Notes under the pieces: model-generated
Seen by the model: only the letters and a program-made list of their open reading frames with translations
What the model was told of the DNA's origin: nothing
The model's database searches: none
NCBI RefSeq assembly: GCF_050003625.1
Contig: NC_134398.1
Coordinates: forward strand, 94,883,674 to 94,947,673
Direction of reading: 5' to 3'
DNA from: Haematobia irritans
Lineage: Eukaryota; Arthropoda; Insecta; Diptera; Muscidae
Length of the DNA stretch: 64,000 nucleotides
In this document: positions 19,113-31,051 of the stretch, one piece after another
Layout: each line of letters starts with the position of its first letter
How positions within the stretch are numbered: the stretch's first letter is position 1
Translations under genes and position numbers: made by a program

Positions 19113-21981
19113 AAACAAGTAAGTAAAGACTAAAGTCGGGCGGGGCCGACTATATTATACCCTTCACCACCATGTAGACCAACATTTGTGTTACCATCTC
19201 AACTACTTCAAATTTGATGGGAGCTATATAAAGGTTTGCATTTCCAGATACAAATATTATAATGGTACAATTTTTTGTACTTCTACAAAATCTCTAGAAT
19301 TAAAATTGAAATCGGCTACCGCCCTGGAATGAAACACAATGTTAATAAAAAAACAAGTAAGTAAAGACTAAAGTCGGGCGGGGCCGACTATATTATACCC
19401 TTCACCACCATGTAGACCAACATTTGTGTTACCATCTCAACTACTTCAAATTTGCTGGGAGCTACACGGATGAAAAAGACTGTTTTTCATATGTTTGGCT
19501 ATAAACATTATATGTTGGGAACACAAAATTTTAAACACAATATTTTTGAGTGCAAGCATATAATGTTCATAAACTAGCATAACATGTTTGGGACATATAT
19601 GTTAATATGTTAGAACATATTATGTTTGGGACATAAAATGTTTGTAAATATAATATGCTTGGATGCAAACATATATTAATTTAGAAATAGCCTATAAACA
19701 TATATGTGTTTAGTAGCTTGGAGCGCTATTTAACAGGGAGCGATATTGAATTAAGTTGGTGGTTGTTGATTGTTATTACAAAATTAACATTTTATTTTTC
19801 CTTGGGCAATTGATCAGCTACTTCTTTCATCCTTACAAACTGTGCGGTCCGCTGTTCGAATCCCCGTCCGGCAAAAGGTAAAATTAAAATAAAAAAAAAA
19901 TCATATAATTGAATATATATAATACAATGTTTGTATTACAGAAAAAGGTGCTAAGAACTAAAAAATCTCGTGGAAGTGAGAAAGATGTGGGGGAATATAC
20001 AATTAGGCAGAAACAAAATTTTGAGCATTCAGGTCGAAAACCTATGTTGTTAGCACCTATATTACCTGTTTATTTTCATAATTCATTATGATTGTAAATA
20101 TATAAATAAATAAATAAAATTTTGAGCACAATATTGTTTGGGAGAATTTTTTAAGCATATAATATTTTTGGGTGCAAAATGCTTCCAAACATATTATATG
20201 TTCACATAATAACATATTGTTTTTTGGAAGACAACATTATTGAATTTGGATGCAAAAATACAAAATGTGTGGAACTTAGACTACCCAAACATATATTGTT
20301 TAGACCAATATGCTTTCAAACATATTATATATTGGTAGAGATCAAACATATAAATGTTTGGACAATACCCAAAAATGTATATGCTTGAAGCAAAATATGC
20401 TTGGGAGTATATGTTACAGAAGCGATTTTTAGTGAGCGTGTATATAAAGGTTTGCATTTCCAGATACAAATACTTATAATGGAGACAATTTTTTGTACTT
20501 CTACAAACTCTCTAGAATAAAAATTGAAATCGGCTAACGCCCTGGAATGAAACACAATGTTAATAAAAGAATATGGGAAATATGAAGTGAGAGAAATTTT
20601 GAGGCAATTGTACAAAAGAGCATTTGCGATGTATGAGGCGATACTTATGTATTCGAGATATAGGACAATTTGAGTAACATTTACAATTTTTGCTACTCAG
20701 CAGTGACGATTTTACAGGGATATTGGTTAGATCTTGTCAAGATATGTGGTCAAGTGTAGGTTGTGATATATTATTTGGTCAAGTCGGGCGACTTGGAGCC
20801 TTATTTAAAACTCAACCCTTCTGTGGAAAATCTGACATTACAGTGTGTAGGATATGACTAAGATATGGGATAAAGATAAAGTGTGGGAGTTTTGGCCATA
20901 TTTGTATAAACAGGAAAAACGAATATATGGAGGCTTTATCTAATTCTGAACCAAATTAGATCAAACTTGACACACTTAAATATCATATTAAATATATTCT
21001 CCGTGGAAACTATGCAGTCAATTGGAGGAAAATCCCATTGAAAATGGGTCTAAAATAGTCTACCATATTTTCGCAACTTTGGTGTACATATAACGGGAGC
21101 TATGTATAATCTGAACCGATTTCGACTAAATTTGACATGCATAGTTAGAATAATAATTCTTTTATCTCTGCAAAATTTCACCTAAAAGGGAGTTTAACTT
21201 TGGCCCCCGTGGTCATTTGACTATAAATCGGGCGAAAGATATATATGGGAGCTATATCTAAATCTGGACCGATTTCAACCAAATGTGGCACACTTACCGA
21301 TGTTAAACGTACTCCTTGTGCAAAATTTTAACCAAATCACGACAAAACTCTGGCTTTTGAGACCATATAAGTTCAAATCGGACGAAAGATATATATGGGA
21401 GCTATATCTAAATTTGAACCGATTTCAATCAAATTTACCAAGCATTGGTAGAATGTCACTTCTACTCTTTATGCAAAATTTCACGTAAATCGGTAGTAAA
21501 CTTTGGCCTCTGTGGTCATATGAGTCTAAATCGGACGAGAGATATATATGGGAGCTATATCTAAATCTGAACCGATTTCAATCAAATTTACCAAGCATTG
21601 GTAGAATGTCAATTCTACTCTTTATGCAAAATTTCACGAAAATCGGTAGTAACCTTTGGCCTCTGTGGTCATATGAGTCTAAATCGGACGAAAGATATAT
21701 ATGGGAGCTATATCTAAATCTGAACCGATTTAGCTGATATTTTGCAAGTTTTTCGAGACTCATAAAATATTCGGATGTACTGAATTTGAAGAACATCGGT
21801 TGATAAACACGCCAATTATGACCAGATCGGGGATAAATATATATGGCAGCTATATCTAAATCTGAACCGATTTTCAATAGCGGTTGTCTTTGTCCCAAAA
21901 AACGACCCTATGCCAAATTTGAGGACGATCGCACTTAAACTGCGACCTGTACTTATTATACTTATTATACCCTGTACCACA
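19113..21981 (-). repeat. Ladder repeat family L1 (minus), with duplicated tail module
   Basis: From the left: a tail module starting AAACAAGTAAGTAAAGACTA and GGGCGGGGCCGACTATATTA, present twice (starts 19113 and 19351, period 238 bp), then body, then a ladder with GGGAGCTATATCTAAAT recurring at about 21247, 21397, 21550, 21703 and 21845 (period 142-153 bp), then half of the terminal hairpin (TATACCCTG...). A family A element cuts the hairpin at 21982; the other half is at 24681-24702. Same family as the array at 53135-59160. The class is unknown to me; no ORF. Confidence 0.75.
19465..20440 (+). mobile_element. Family B TIR element, 976 bp, TA duplication
   Basis: Starts CACGGATGAAAAAGACTG, ends TTTTTAGTGAGCGTG, TA on both sides, inside the second tail module of the ladder repeat. 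Carries half a beta-type tRNA-like module (19833-19880). A copy in opposite orientation is at 50522-51489. Confidence 0.82.
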
Positions 21982-22370
21982 CACTGTTAGAAAAAAATGT
22001 TTTTCATATGTTTCGATATAAACAAAATGTGTTTCGGGCACAATTTTTAAACACAATATATTTAAGTGCAAACATGTAATGTTCTCAAACTAACACTAAA
22101 TGTTTGGAACACATATGTTAATATGTTAGAATATATTATGTTTGGGCCATGCATGTTTCATAAAAATAATATGTGTTAATGTAAACATATATACATTTAC
22201 AAATTTCGAGTAAACATATATATGTTGTGATATTTTATTCAGAGAGCGACAGAGAGAGAGAGAGAGTATAGAGAAAGAAATAGAGATAAAAACCGGGAGG
22301 GTTGACGAAAGATATCAAATTAACACAGCGAGAGAATCGAAAGAGAGCAATTTCTGTGAAACCGCTTATA

Positions 22371-23521
22371 CACGCAGAGAAGAAACATGATTGCCACAAT
22401 CATATTCGAAGAGCAAAATAATATGATAGCAGCTATTTTTGCGGCGACCATGTAACATTTTAACCTGCAACCATGTTGGCTCAGTGAACATGGTTCTAAG
22501 AAAAATACAATTGTCCTCATCTAAAATGTTATTATATTGATAAAAAGAATTTTGTTTCCATTAAAATACAATGGTCACGATTTAAAATGTTTTGGTATTC
22601 ATTCAAAATGTTTTTCTTCCAGTTAAAAGAACATGGTCACAACCTAAAATGTTTTGATCTTTATGAAAAAACTTTTTTCGTCGTCGAAAAAAGGACGCCA
22701 CTTGAGAAAAGAAAACACAAAATCAACTTTATTTATTTGTTTTTATTTATTTATAAACTAATTCATTGTTTATTTGTATTTATAATGTCGTGCAAGCAAA
22801 CTTCACATATTTTTACACACTCTAGTTTGGTTCAATTTCAACAATAAGTAATCATTCCATATTTACTTCGTGCCCATCAAATGTACAAACGCAGACATCA
22901 TGTAACTGCAAATAAAAATAAATTATACCATATATCAAAATGCAGAACAAAAACCAGGTATATTTTTTTCAATTACACTTTCCTTTTTTGTATTCACATA
23001 AAACCATGTGCCATTTCTGAATAAATAAATTAACACAAAACACAATAATTCCGTATTCTCCGTCCATTCCAAGAAACAATCAACACACGACTGACGCGCA
23101 AAATGAAAATCGTGTGTACCTGCTCAATGTTTTTAGAAAATTCTTGTCGCTGCAAAAAAATTAAAAAATTAAATGGTCACGAAAACAATGTACATGGTCT
23201 TTATGGCCATGTAATGGTTGTAGACATGTCTATACGTAAACTATAAAAATATTTTTTTCTCTGCAAAAAAGTCAAAAAATTGAATGGTCAGATACATGAT
23301 TTTCCTGACCATATAATGGTCTCAAATTCTATCATTTAAATAATAGAACATGTTTGCGGCATTTGAGAACCATTTAAATGCTTATTACCAACATATATTT
23401 TTCTCCGCTCGAAAATTATTTTTACAAAGACAAAATACATGGTTTTCGCGACAATTACATACTCTAAATAAGCATTAAATGGATGCGGCAACCATGCCCA
23501 AACATGTTTTTTCTGTGCGTG
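22371..23521. mobile_element. CACGCA-type TIR element, 1151 bp, TA duplication
   Basis: Ends CACGCAGAGAAGAAACATG and, inverted, CACGCACAGAAAAAACATG; TA at 22369-22370 and 23522-23523. Interior is unusually rich in ACATGGTC-like words and has no convincing ORF. This copy defines the boundaries of the disrupted copy at 13936-18493. Confidence 0.85.
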
Positions 23522-23793
23522 TATGTTGTTTCGGAAACTGCTTTATGATAAGGCCAAAAATTTTATACGCTTAAGTCTAAATATTATTTAATTTAAGTCT
23601 AAATATTATTTAATTTGTGTATATTATAAAATTATTTATGTATGTTTATACTCGACCCCACGTTCTTCCTTTTTTAGAGTTTTTGAATTCCTTCCAAAAT
23701 ATCAAACTTTTATACCAAAACCAGTTTTTTTATTACAAAATTGTTATTTTTGCAATAAAAAATAATATTTTATCCAAAAGCTCAGTCCATCTC

Positions 23794-24189
23794 GTTTATA
23801 TCAAGCACTGTTTCTGACTGTAAATCTTTAATAACCCACATTTCGAAGTTTCATTATAAAAATTTAATATAGTATAAATATAAATGTGTAAATTAAAAAA
23901 AAAAAAAAAACAATTGGTGTTTGGTCGGAGCAGGGATTGAACCCACGACCCTTTGCATGTACGGCAGACATGCTAACCACTGCTCCACGTCGTTTATATC
24001 AAGCACTGTTTCTGACTGTAAATCTTTAATAACCCACATTTCGAAGTTTCATTATAAAAATTTAATATAGTATAAATATAAATGTGTAAATTAAAAAAAA
24101 AAAAAAAAACAATTGGTGTTTGGTCGGAGCAGGGATTGAACCCACGACCCTTTGCATGTACGGCAGACATGCTAACCACTGCTCCACGT
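23794..24189 (-). repeat. 198-bp tandem duplication containing tRNA-like module alpha
   Basis: GTTTATATCAAGCACTG starts at 23794 and again at 23992; each unit ends with a module alpha (23933-23990 and 24122-24193 on the minus strand) followed by an A-run on plus (T-run terminator on minus). The copies are almost identical. Confidence 0.85.
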
Positions 24190-24307
24190 TGCCAACACAT
24201 GTATGTTTCTGTTAAATAATGTTATGTTTACATGGGCTCGTGGGCGCTGCAAACTATGCTATATAAATGTAACTTATAACGATAATTGTCTTCTGGTGAC
24301 TATAACA

Positions 24308-24378
24308 GCTACGTAGCTCAGTGGTAGTGTGTTGGCTTACAAACTGTATGGTCCTCTGTTCGATTCTCCGTCCAGGCG
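24308..24378 (+). other. tRNA-like module beta, copy 3
   Basis: GCTACGTAGCTCAGTGG, GGCTTACAAACTG, GTTCGATTCTCC. Here the A-box word is TAGCTCAGTGG, closer to a true tRNA than in the other copies. Confidence 0.62.
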
Positions 24379-24777
24379 AAAGGTAAAATTTAAAAAATTA
24401 TAAAATTGAATAATTTCTTCAACATTATTTGTATTACAGAAAAAGGTGCCAAGAACTAAACAATTTCGTGGAAGTGAAAATTATGTTAGGGAATGAGCAC
24501 AATCTTCTTTGGGGAAAATTCTTCCAAGCATATAATATTTTTGGCTCAAAATGCTTCCAAAAATAGAATATGTTCACATAAAACAAACATATTAATGTTT
24601 CGGCAGTATCCAATAATATATGTGCTTCCTGCAAAATATGTTTGGAACATATGTTAGAGAGACGATTTTTTTTGAGGGTGCAGTAGTGGGGAAGGGTATA
24701 AAAAGCATGAGGTTTGTTTATCATTTTCGCATTACGGGCACTTTTTGTTTTGTTTCGTCAAAACAAATCGGAACGTG

Positions 24778-25290
24778 CACTGAAAAAACAGTGAACCCAC
24801 CAGGAAGAAAACTTTCGGTTAATTTTAGAAAATTTTGAATATATGTAGAAAATTTGAACTAAACAGTATTACAAACGTTGGCATCACGCCGATGTCATAA
24901 AAATAAGTAAATATTTTTCGACAAATACAAGAAAATTTATTAGACATAACTAAGTTTTTTCACTTGTTAAAGAAAATTTTGTAGTTTGAAGAAAAACTTG
25001 GAGTTCAAAAATGCAAGAATGTCTTTAGTGACGTACGAAGTTCACGATGGACGCATTTTTGGTAAATTTTACAAATTTAAAGAAACTCTGAACTATTTTG
25101 TGGAAGACACGAATTTAGTTAGTCTTTATGCTTCATTTGAGTATATTTTTTCCTCGGGTTTAGTTAATTTAACTAACGTCCACAAAAAAGTATTAGAGTA
25201 AAGAAAACTTTCTCCAAACATAATATTTCTATGAACTAAAATAAAGTTAAATTGGCTTTAGTGAAATAGAGAGTTCACTTTTTTTAAGTG
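24778..25290. mobile_element. 513-bp TIR element (CACTGAAAAAACAGTG ends)
   Basis: Left end CACTGAAAAAACAGTGAAC, right end inverted CACTTAAAAAAAGTGAAC. Right flank TA, left TG (probably mutated TA). Contains a frame 24986-25201 ending KKVLE which is also present in the sister copy at 31052-31566. Confidence 0.8.
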
Positions 25291-25366
25291 TAGGACGAGT
25301 AAGTCAAAATATTCAAACAAAGTTAATTAAAGGGATCTTCATAAAAACTAACAAAAGAACACTATA

Positions 25367-25976
25367 CACTGAAAAATAGCATGTCCGATTCCAAAGATTG
25401 TGTCTCTATTTTAAAAAATTTGGTATTAATTCCGAGCCAATGAAACCGAGACTTCAAGTAAGGATACTTTTAAGACACAATTCTCTTTTAAATGTGGGTT
25501 TTGTGTATTTGACTCTATGAAGCAAATTTTATTTTTTCGCTTTTTCAGCTTTTTTCATATGCTATACAAAGTCCGTTAAAAACAAGACAGTAGAAATTGT
25601 GCTATGTTTCAAGTAAAAACGTCTTTAAAATAAAGTGTTGAAAAACATGTCCTATTTTTTAACGGTTTTTGCTTTGTAGTCAAGATGCAAAAATTCAACA
25701 AATTTAAAGACATTTTCATTAGTTTTAAAGATTTTTTCTGAATTATTAAAGTCAAGTTGACCTTAGTTCAAAATTTTTTCTTTCATGTTATGATACCCAT
25801 TTTCAAGTCAAATCACTTAATTATAAGGACAACACGACTTCATTGAAAAGTTTATCGACTTTTGAACATGGAAAAAACTTTATATTAGAGAAATGCGTCG
25901 TCTAAGCTAAGCAAAATTTGTATTCTTATTTTAAGGACATGAAATCTTTGGCCACACGACAATATTTTTTTCAGTG
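25367..25976. mobile_element. 610-bp TIR element (CACTGAAAAAT ends)
   Basis: CACTGAAAAATAGC on the left, inverse CACTGAAAAAAATATTG on the right; TA on both sides. No coding sequence seen. Sister copy at 31643-32325. Confidence 0.8.
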
Positions 25977-26740
25977 TACTCTTTTTAGAGTTGTTACAGT
26001 AAAATGAAAACATTGGGAAACAGTGAAAAATTAAACAGTAAGATCTATAAAAACAAAGTTTAGTTCCTCTTTATTAATAAATAGTCCAAGAGGAGTTGAC
26101 GGATACTTTCGAAAATAAAAGCGGACATTGAGTTTGAGTTTTGCCACTAAAATTATTTCTCATTTTAACGGCAAAACTCGCATCGGTAAAACCAGAATAA
26201 CATTATAACTTTTTTAGGCAAATTGTATTATAACTTGGTGGGGAATGATCCAAAGCAACAATTGAATAAGTCTTTTTCTTTAGAATAAATTATTAAAGAA
26301 AGCAAACAATTGTTCACACCTAAATAAATTTATGTGTTGGTTGTAAAATTATTGTTTCAAATTTAAATATAATGTGCTTTTGAATGGTTATCGTTAACTT
26401 TGGGATTCGATGGAAAAATATTTATATATTACTCGACTCACATTCTTCCTTTGTAAGAGTTTTTTGAATTTCTTCGAAAATTTCAAACTTGTGTACAAAA
26501 CCCTTTTTTGTTACAAATTTTTTATTTTTGCAATAAAAAATAATATGTGATTTGACATCAGTCCATTTCGTTTATATCAAGCACTGTTCTTTTCTGAATT
26601 TAAGTCTTTTATAAGACACACTTTACAGTTTCGTAGTAAAAAGTTAATATAGTAGTATGTAATGTTGAACACCTTTTCGGGATATTCCGAACGTATTTGG
26701 AATATACGTAAAAAAATATATGTTAAAAAAAAATGATGTC

Positions 26741-27026
26741 GGTCGAAGCAGGGATCGAACCCAGGACCCTTAGCATGCAAGGCGGACGTACCAACCACTG
26801 CTCCACGTCGCCAACAAATGTATGATTAACAATGTTATGTTGTTAAACAATGTTATGTTGTTAAACAATGTTATGTTTGCATCGGCTCGTGGGCGCCGCA
26901 AGCTATGCTATATAAATATGACTTATAACGATAATTATCTATTGATGACCATAACAGCTACGTAGCCCAGTGGTTAGTGTGCTGGCTTACAAACTGTGTG
27001 GTCCGCTGTTCGAATCCCCGTCCGGC
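26741..27026. other. Divergent pair of tRNA-like modules (alpha minus, beta plus), copy 4
   Basis: Alpha at 26741-26812, with A-run on plus just to its left (terminator on minus), and beta at 26957-27026 with AGCCCAGTGGTTAGTG and GTTCGAATCCCCG. About 145 bp separate them. Confidence 0.65.
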
Positions 27027-27335
27027 AAAATGTAAAATTTAAAAAAAATATAAAATTTAATACAATGATTGTATTACAGAAAAAAGGTGCTAAGAACTAA
27101 AAAACTCATGGAAGTGAGAAAGATGTGAGGGAATATACAATTAGGCAGAAAAAAAATTTGAGCACAATCTTCTTTGGGAGAACATTCTTCTAAGCATATA
27201 ATACTTTTGGGTTTATAATGTTTCCAAACATATTATATGTTCACATAATAACATATAGTTTTTTGGAAGACAACATTATTGAATTTGGATGGAAAAATAC
27301 ATAATGTTTGGAACTTAGACTACCCAAACATATTA

Positions 27336-27774
27336 TGAGAAATGTTTCTTTTGGCGTTCTGAGGTTAAATATATCGGTCATATTCTAACAATTAATGGCC
27401 TAAAACCCGATCGCGATAAAACGAATGCAATTTTAAGGAGACCTCACCCCAAAAACGTAAAAAAATCGTGTTCTTAATTTAGACGCTTTAAGTCAGATTT
27501 TGTCCAGATATCTAAACCTCTATCACAATTAATCAAAAAAGGTGCTAAGTTCGTTTGGTTAGAAGAATACGAAAATTCGTTTACAAAACTGAAGCTGTTG
27601 CTAACCTCTCCCCCAATTTTACAACAAATCGACGAAAGCAAACTGTTCACATTAAAAACTTATGCTAGTGATTATGCGTTGGGAGCTGGTCTTATGCAGG
27701 GGGAGAAGGAAAATGAAAGACCCATAGAAAACGCCAGCCGGCTTTTGCTTACAGTTGGCAGTCGTTTGTCGGGA
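27336..27774 (+). pseudogene. Ty3/gypsy pol, block 3 (RT end, RNase H start)
   Basis: Encodes EVKYIGHILTINGLKPD (end of RT), then FVWLEEYENSFTKLKLLL and TYASDYALGAGLMQGEK (RNase H start with its Asp), then RPIENASRLL. One stop at 27477. It continues blocks 1 and 2 and breaks off at the next insertion. Confidence 0.8.
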
Positions 27775-28189
27775 CACGCGTGATTCACGCGTGAATCACT
27801 TGAGTCGTGAATAAAATCTGAAGCAACTGTCGTGAATGGGACTAAAATAAATTTGTTGTGCGTGAGCGTGCGTGAGTAATAAAATCGGTTCGTGAATGTG
27901 CGTGACTAAAATTTCTGCAAAATCACGCTCACGAAAAAAAATCAAGATTTAATTCTTACTCGTATGTTAACTGAAATTGATTTAGCTGTCGAACTATATT
28001 TTATTTATGAATTTTGTTACCATTGCTCATCCCCGGTTGGAAAATGTCATGAGTCTCGAAAATTTGTGAATTGTCGTGAATTGAGCGTGAGTCTGTAAAA
28101 GTAGTTCGTGCGTGAGTACTGCTTTTCATTTCGTGAATGTGCGTGAGTATGACTGAAATTTCACTCAAGCGCACACCTCAAGTTTGGGC
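27775..28189. mobile_element. CGTGAGT-rich MITE, second copy
   Basis: Contains the same stretch as 18050-18363 (GTGAATGGGACTAAAATAAA through GAAATTTCACTCAAGCGC) but with a different left end built on CACGCGTGAATCA. Right end GCGCACACCTC as in the hAT MITE. Clear 8-bp duplication not found. Confidence 0.65.
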
Positions 28190-28545
28190 AATCAAAAAAA
28201 TTCCGTGGTTACATTGACGGTTCTACCATATATGTTATGACATACCATCAACCTCTAAAATGGCTCTTTTCGCTCAAGTCGTCCTGTGGGCGACTTATGG
28301 TCATACGACATAGTATTTGAATACACCCCAGGAAAGCAAAATGTGGTGGCAGACACATTTTCTCGCCCACCATGCCAAATTAAAAGCCATACGGATGTAA
28401 AATTTGAATGTTTTTCAATTTCCATTGATTTTCTGCGCAAAAGTGCAGCTGAGCTTAGAGCTGCTCAGTTGGAGTACACTGAAATTATTGAATCAATTGA
28501 ATCGGATACCGAAGATGTATTAAGATTAGACACGAAATTGTCATG
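28190..28545 (+). pseudogene. Ty3/gypsy pol, block 4 (RNase H end)
   Basis: IKKFRGYIDGSTIYVMTYHQ, LKWLFSLKSS and, in the frame from 28286, DIVFEYTPGKQNVVADTFSR finish RNase H; a linker (RAAQLEYTEIIES) follows. A change of frame lies near 28285, at an apparent deletion. MTYHQP in place of the usual TDHQP means one catalytic Asp is lost. Confidence 0.8.
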
Positions 28546-28960
28546 ACTCACGCGTGAATCGTGGTCACGCTGATGGCAATGACGTGAGTGTCAGTGAGCG
28601 TGATTAACAAACCAAATGTCGTGCGTGAGTGTGAGTCAAGAAAATAATTTTTTCGTGAGTGTGCGTGAGTAACGAATTTCGGAAAATACGCTCACGAAAA
28701 TAATCCCGCCCACGTACATGAAACGCTTACGAGTTGAATTCATTTACAATTGAGTGATAACGGGGATGTTAAGAGAATAATAACGCTATCGATTTTCATC
28801 ATGCTCATGTTTTCAGACACGTCGCTAATTAAACTTACTCATAAAATTATTCGTGAGTCACGACATTTTTCGTGAGTTCGTGAGTACAAATTTTCTTTTC
28901 GTGAGTGTGCGTGAGTCCTACCAAACAACATCGTGCGTGAGTAAAATATTGCACACTTCT
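28546..28960. mobile_element. CGTGAGT-rich MITE, third copy
   Basis: Starts about GTCATGACTCACGCG, ends about TTGCACACTTCTAATT. Long lattice of GTGCGTGAGT and its complement. Related in wording to 18050-18363, but not alignable throughout. Confidence 0.55.
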
Positions 28961-29050
28961 AATTAAGATACACAAACAGGGGTTATAAAATGGTAGATAG
29001 CGTGCTTTACAGGTACAGCGAAGATCAAGACTTGGCCAATGAGTGCTTCC
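28961..29050 (+). pseudogene. Ty3/gypsy pol, block 5 (before integrase)
   Basis: A short open stretch encoding MVDSVLYRYSEDQDLA, matching the segment between RNase H and integrase zinc finger. It ends at the ladder repeat. No further block of this gene recognised. Confidence 0.5.
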
Positions 29051-30418
29051 AAAATCAATGAGACCCGATTATGATTATGGACTGATATGGACCACTTTTG
29101 GCATGGTTGTTAAATATCATATACTATAACCACGTACCAAATTTCAACCAGATCGGATGAATTTTGCTTCTTCAAAAGGCACCGGAGGTCAAATCTCGGG
29201 ATCGGTTTATATGGGAGCTATATATTATTATGGACTGATATGAACCAATTCCTGGATGGTTGTTGGATACCATATACTAACATCATGTAACAAATTTCAA
29301 CCGAATCGGATGAATTTTGCTCCTCCAAGGGGCTCCGGAGGTCAAATCGGGGGATCGGTTTATATGGGGCTTATATATAATTATGGACCGATTTCGACCA
29401 ATTTTTGCATGGGTGTTTGAGGCCATATATTGACACCACGTACCAAATTTCAACTGAATCAGATGAATTTTGGTCTTCCAAGAGGCTCCGGAGGTCAAAT
29501 CTGGTGATCGGTTTATATGGGGACTATATATAATTATGGACCGATGTGGACCAATTTTTGCATGGTCATTAGAGAACATATACTAACACCATGTACCAAA
29601 TTTCAGCCGGATCGGATAACATTTGCTTCTCTTAGAGGCTCCGCAAGGCAAATCGGGGGATCGGTTTATATGGGGGCTATATATAATTATGCACGGATGT
29701 GCATGGTTGTTAAAGACCATATACTAACACCATGTGCCAAATTTCAGCCGGATCGGATGAAATTTGCTTCTCTTAGAGGATCCGCAAGCTAAATCGGGGG
29801 ATTGGTTTATATGGGGGCTATATGTATATAATTATGGACCGATGTGGACCAATTTTTGCATGGTTGTTAAAGACCATATACTAACACCATGTACCAAATT
29901 TCAGCCGAATCGGATGAAATTTTCTTCTCTTAGAGGATCCGCAAGCTAAATCGGGGGATTGATTTATATGGGGGCTATATATAATTATGGGCCGATGTGG
30001 ACCAATTTTTGCATGGTTGTTAGAGACCATATACTAACACCATGTACCAAATTCCAGCCGGATCGGATGAAATTTGCTTCTCTTGGTGCATCCGCAAGCC
30101 AAATTTGGGGGTCCGTTTATATGGGGGCTATACGTAAAAGTGGACTGATATGGCCCATTTGCAATACCATCTGACCTACATCAATAACAAGTACTTGTGC
30201 CAAGTTTCAAGTCGATAGCTTGTTTCGTTCGGAAGTTAGCGTGATTACAACAGACGGACGGACGGACGGACATGCTCAGATCGACTCAGAATTTCACCAC
30301 GACCCAAAATATATATACTTTATGGGGTCTTAGAGCAATATTTCGATGTATTACAAACGGAATGACAAAGTTAATATACCCCCCATCCTATGGTGGAGGG
30401 TATAAAAATATTAATAAA
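29051..30418 (-). repeat. Ladder repeat family L2 with GGAC microsatellite and terminal hairpin
   Basis: Seven degenerate units of about 150 bp; the word GGGGGCTATATATAATTATGG or a variant recurs at about 29212, 29366, 29520, 29672, 29814, 29971 and 30122. It is followed by (GGAC)n at 30254-30271 and a hairpin TATACC...GGGTATA at 30375-30404. Orientation is given relative to L1, where the hairpin is at the start. ORFs in it are repeat by-products. Confidence 0.8.
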
Positions 30419-31051
30419 AGTGAATCGGGACGGAAAACGATCGCAAAAGAACAATAGTGCATATTTGTTAATGATCTACACGGACGAAAAATACTGTTTT
30501 TCATATATTTGGGTGTAAAAATTATATGTTTTGAACTCAAATTTTTAAACAATATTTTTAAGTGCAAGCATATAATGTTCATAAACTAGCATAATATGTT
30601 TGGGACATATATGTTAATATGTTAGAACATATTATGTTTGGGACATAAAATGTTTGTAAATATAATATGCTTGGATGCAAACATATATTAATTTAGAAAT
30701 AGACTATAAACATATATGTGTTTAGAATGAGAGACATAAAGTGTATGCTGGAAGTAAAATAATGAAAGTAACCAATTGGCGCCTTAAAAATATATTCCAT
30801 TAAAGATTGGAAAAATACTATGTGTGAATATAAACAAGTATACATTTACAAATTTGGAGTAAACATATATACGTTGTGATATAAGACCGCCAAAAATTTT
30901 ATATGCTTAAGTAAAAAGATTAAAATGAGTATTCGGAAAGAAAATTCATTCGGAACCAAGAGAAAAGACATTTAAAAAAAGCATGAGTTTTGTTTATCAT
31001 TTTCGCATTACGGGCACTTTTTTTTGTTTCGTCAAAACAAATCGGAACGTA

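Larger units (their letters stand above)
21982..24680 (+). mobile_element. Family A TIR element, copy 3, with nested insertion
   Basis: Starts CACTGTTAGAAAAAAATG, ends TTTGAGGGTG, flanked by CA/CA within the ladder hairpin. Contains the CACGCA element 22371-23521, a 198-bp tandem duplication (23794-24189) that doubles module alpha, and module beta at 24308-24378. Confidence 0.8.
24703..27335 (+). mobile_element. Family B TIR element, copy 1, right part, with two nested TIR elements
   Basis: Continues 18600-19112. Nested inside are 24778-25290 and 25367-25976. Carries module alpha at 26741-26812 (minus; the B box here is GGTTCGATCCC, the better preserved form) and module beta at 26957-27026 (plus). 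Ends at a joint with the gypsy pol near 27335 without its own terminal repeat. Confidence 0.72.

Noticed and set aside
29051..30418. Helitron ends (hairpin plus CTRR)
   Set aside because: The hairpin is at one end but no CTRR/TC termini or AT insertion site are evident and no Rep/helicase is present; left unclassified.
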